The position numbers and the translations under genes are program-made. Shown here one piece after another: positions 62,475-64,000 of a stretch of 64,000 nt of DNA. Origin of the DNA: Arthrobacter sp. 9AX. GTDB taxonomy: Bacteria; Actinomycetota; Actinomycetes; Actinomycetales; Micrococcaceae. Numbering within the stretch: the first letter of the stretch is position 1; every line of letters starts with the position of its first letter. The DNA lies in assembly GCF_902506095.1 (NCBI RefSeq), contig NZ_LR733293.1:769502-833501 (forward strand). Direction: 5' to 3'. The notes beneath the pieces are model-generated. The model did no database searches. It saw only the letters and a program-made list of their open reading frames with translations, and was not told the DNA's origin.

Positions 62475-64000
62475 TCAGGCTGCGGCGAGCTCCTCAACGG
62501 TGGCCTGTTCACGGGCTTCGGTGAGGTAGCGGGCGTAGGCGGGGAGGGTGAGGAAGGACGGGAAGTCGTTGCCGAGGGTGACTTCTTCGAAGATGTCGCG
62601 GGCGTCTTCGAAGCGGTCGCCGTCGAAGCGTTCGAGCCGGGCGAATTCCTCGTCGAGGAGTTCCTCGACCCAGTGGTGGGTGATGATTTCGCCGTGGTCG
62701 GTGATGGCCGACGCGAACATCCACTGCCACAGCTGGGAGCGGGAGATCTCGGCGGTGGCGGCGTCTTCCATGAGATTGTGGATGGCCACTGCGCCGTTGC
62801 CGCGGAGCCAGGATTCGATGTAGCGGATGCCTACTTCGATGTTGTTCCGGATGCCCTGTTCGGTGATGGTGCCGGTGGTTGCTGCCACGTCGATCAGGGC
62901 GCGGTCGTCCGGGGTGACGTCCTCCCGGAGCCGGTCCAGCTGGTTGGTCTTGTCGCCGAGGACGCCGTCGAACACTTCCCGGCAGACGGGCACCAGGTCG
63001 GGGTGGGCCACCCAGGAGCCGTCGAACCCGTCGTTTGCTTCGCGGGTTTTGTCCGCGCGGACCTTCTCAAGGGCGTTGGCGTTGGCTGCCTCGTCCTTGC
63101 GGTTGGGCACGGCTGCTGCCATGCCGCCGATGGCCATGGCGCCGCGCTTGTGGCAGGCGCGGACCAGTTGTTCGGTGTAGGCGCGCATGAAGGGCTGGGT
63201 CATGGTGACCTGGCCGCGGTCAGGGAGCACGAAGCGGGGGCCGCGGGTCCGGAAGTTCTTGATCAGGGAGAAGATGTAGTCCCAGCGGCCGGCGTTCAGG
63301 CCGGCGGCGTGGTCCCGCAGTTCGTAGAGGATTTCCTCCATTTCGAAGGCTGCGGTGATGGTTTCGATCAGCACGGTGGCGCGGATGGTTCCCTGCGGGA
63401 TGCCGAGCAGGTCCTGGGCGAGGATGAAGATGTCGTTCCAGAGCCGCGCTTCGAGGTGGTTTTCGATCTTGGGCAGGTAGAAGTACGGGCCCTTGCCCTG
63501 GGCGAGCAGCCGGCGGGCGTTGTGGAAGAAGAACAGGCCGAAGTCAACGATGCCGCCGGCGATCGGGGCACCGTCGATCAGCATGTGCTTTTCGGGCAGG
63601 TGCCAGCCGCGGGGGCGGACCACGATGGTGGGCAGGTCGCCGGCGGGCCGGAGCTTGTATTCCTTGCCCTCAGGGCTGGTGAAGTCGATGCGGCGTTCCA
63701 AGGCGTCGGTGAGGTTCAGTTGGCCCTTGATCACGTTGCGCCACGTGGGGGTGGAGGAATCCTCCATGTCCGCGAGCCACACCTTGGCGCCGGAGTTCAG
63801 GGCGTTGATGGTCATCTTCTGGTCCACCGGCCCGGTGATCTCCACCCGCCGGTCTTCCAGGCCCGGCGCCGGGGGAGCGACCCGCCAGGACGGGTCGTTG
63901 CGGATGTGCTCGGTCTCCCGCAGGAACCGCGGGTCCTGGCCGGCGGCAATGTCGGCGCGGCGGGTCCTTCGTGCCTGCAGCAGCTCCTGCCGGCGTTCCG
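62475..64000 (-). CDS. aceB: Malate synthase A (5' end outside window)
   Basis: This enzyme condenses acetyl-CoA and glyoxylate to malate in the glyoxylate shunt. The visible 508 codons include [14 protein letters not shown], the core [51 protein letters not shown] and a C-terminal [14 protein letters not shown]. The frame is open to the window edge with family-like sequence ([20 protein letters not shown]), so the start lies beyond 64000. Only about the first 25 residues seem missing. Confidence 0.95.
   Translation of the reverse strand, partial: ERRQELLQARRTRRADIAAGQDPRFLRETEHIRNDPSWRVAPPAPGLEDRRVEITGPVDQKMTINALNSGAKVWLADMEDSSTPTWRNVIKGQLNLTDALERRIDFTSPEGKEYKLRPAGDLPTIVVRPRGWHLPEKHMLIDGAPIAGGIVDFGLFFFHNARRLLAQGKGPYFYLPKIENHLEARLWNDIFILAQDLLGIPQGTIRATVLIETITAAFEMEEILYELRDHAAGLNAGRWDYIFSLIKNFRTRGPRFVLPDRGQVTMTQPFMRAYTEQLVRACHKRGAMAIGGMAAAVPNRKDEAANANALEKVRADKTREANDGFDGSWVAHPDLVPVCREVFDGVLGDKTNQLDRLREDVTPDDRALIDVAATTGTITEQGIRNNIEVGIRYIESWLRGNGAVAIHNLMEDAATAEISRSQLWQWMFASAITDHGEIITHHWVEELLDEEFARLERFDGDRFEDARDIFEEVTLGNDFPSFLTLPAYARYLTEAREQATVEELAAA

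Overview
The window is 64 kb of high-GC actinobacterial chromosome. Gene content and protein sequences (large dnaX next to recR and the SRP RNA, purSQL, class II FBP aldolase with a DUF3151 gene, LytR_C protein, Stealth protein, sulfonate and sugar scavenging operons) point to Micrococcaceae, most likely Arthrobacter or Pseudarthrobacter. This is an inference from reading the sequence, not from a database search. No prophage, insertion sequence, CRISPR array or plasmid function is visible. Most of the window is ordinary core chromosome, densely packed, with many 4-bp ATGA or GTGA overlaps between co-transcribed genes.

Layout. 0-8 kb: end of an unidentified gene, an alpha/beta hydrolase, a HAD-IIA phosphatase divergent from a TrmH/SpoU methyltransferase, fbaA-DUF3151, a uracil-DNA-glycosylase-like gene, purA and a YegP-type protein. 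8.3-16.4 kb (minus strand): an eight-kilobase organosulfur operon, ssuB-ssuA-ssuC-acs-sfnG-metY-CoA-binding protein, preceded by what reads as a SAM riboswitch of the SAM-I/SAM-IV clan. 16.5-19.6 kb: small accessory genes (CoA-binding protein, 2-oxoglutarate/iron oxygenase, MmcQ, DUF1990, ABM and DUF503 proteins). 19.7-23.0 kb: purSQL. 23.3-28.8 kb: a secreted subtilase facing a three-gene unit that encodes two proteins resembling Streptomyces subtilisin inhibitors around a DNA-glycosylase-like gene. 28.8-30 kb: a MarR regulator with a palindromic operator and two related small proteins. 30-35 kb: lysC and an ABC transporter with two related membrane proteins, then a degraded acetyltransferase gene. 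35.4-40.6 kb: recR, dnaX, SRP RNA, NIF3-like gene, tRNA-Ser(GGA).

40.7-54.4 kb: DUF2236 oxygenase, secreted M23 peptidase with a long Pro/Thr/Ser repeat tail, glutathione peroxidase, calcineurin-type phosphodiesterase, Stealth sugar-phosphate transferase, HAD phosphatase, LytR_C membrane protein, TetR regulator, FrnE-type DsbA, a GT4 glycosyltransferase followed by a glycogen-debranching-type glucosidase, and a GNAT. 54.5-60 kb: a four-gene sugar operon (two Gfo/Idh/MocA dehydrogenases and two xylose-isomerase-like TIM barrels), divergent from a ROK repressor with an inverted repeat between them. The gene set recalls the oxidation-elimination-hydration-reduction pathway known for levoglucosan. 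60-64 kb: hydroxyacid dehydrogenase, MFS transporter, and malate synthase cut by the window end.

The strongest candidates for something new are the SAM-riboswitch organosulfur operon containing acs, the subtilase/subtilisin-inhibitor-like neighbourhood, and the keto-sugar operon. Secondary observations include several genes whose -10 box lies six bases from the start codon (likely leaderless mRNAs) and a set of unusually long, nearly perfect hairpins at gene ends.
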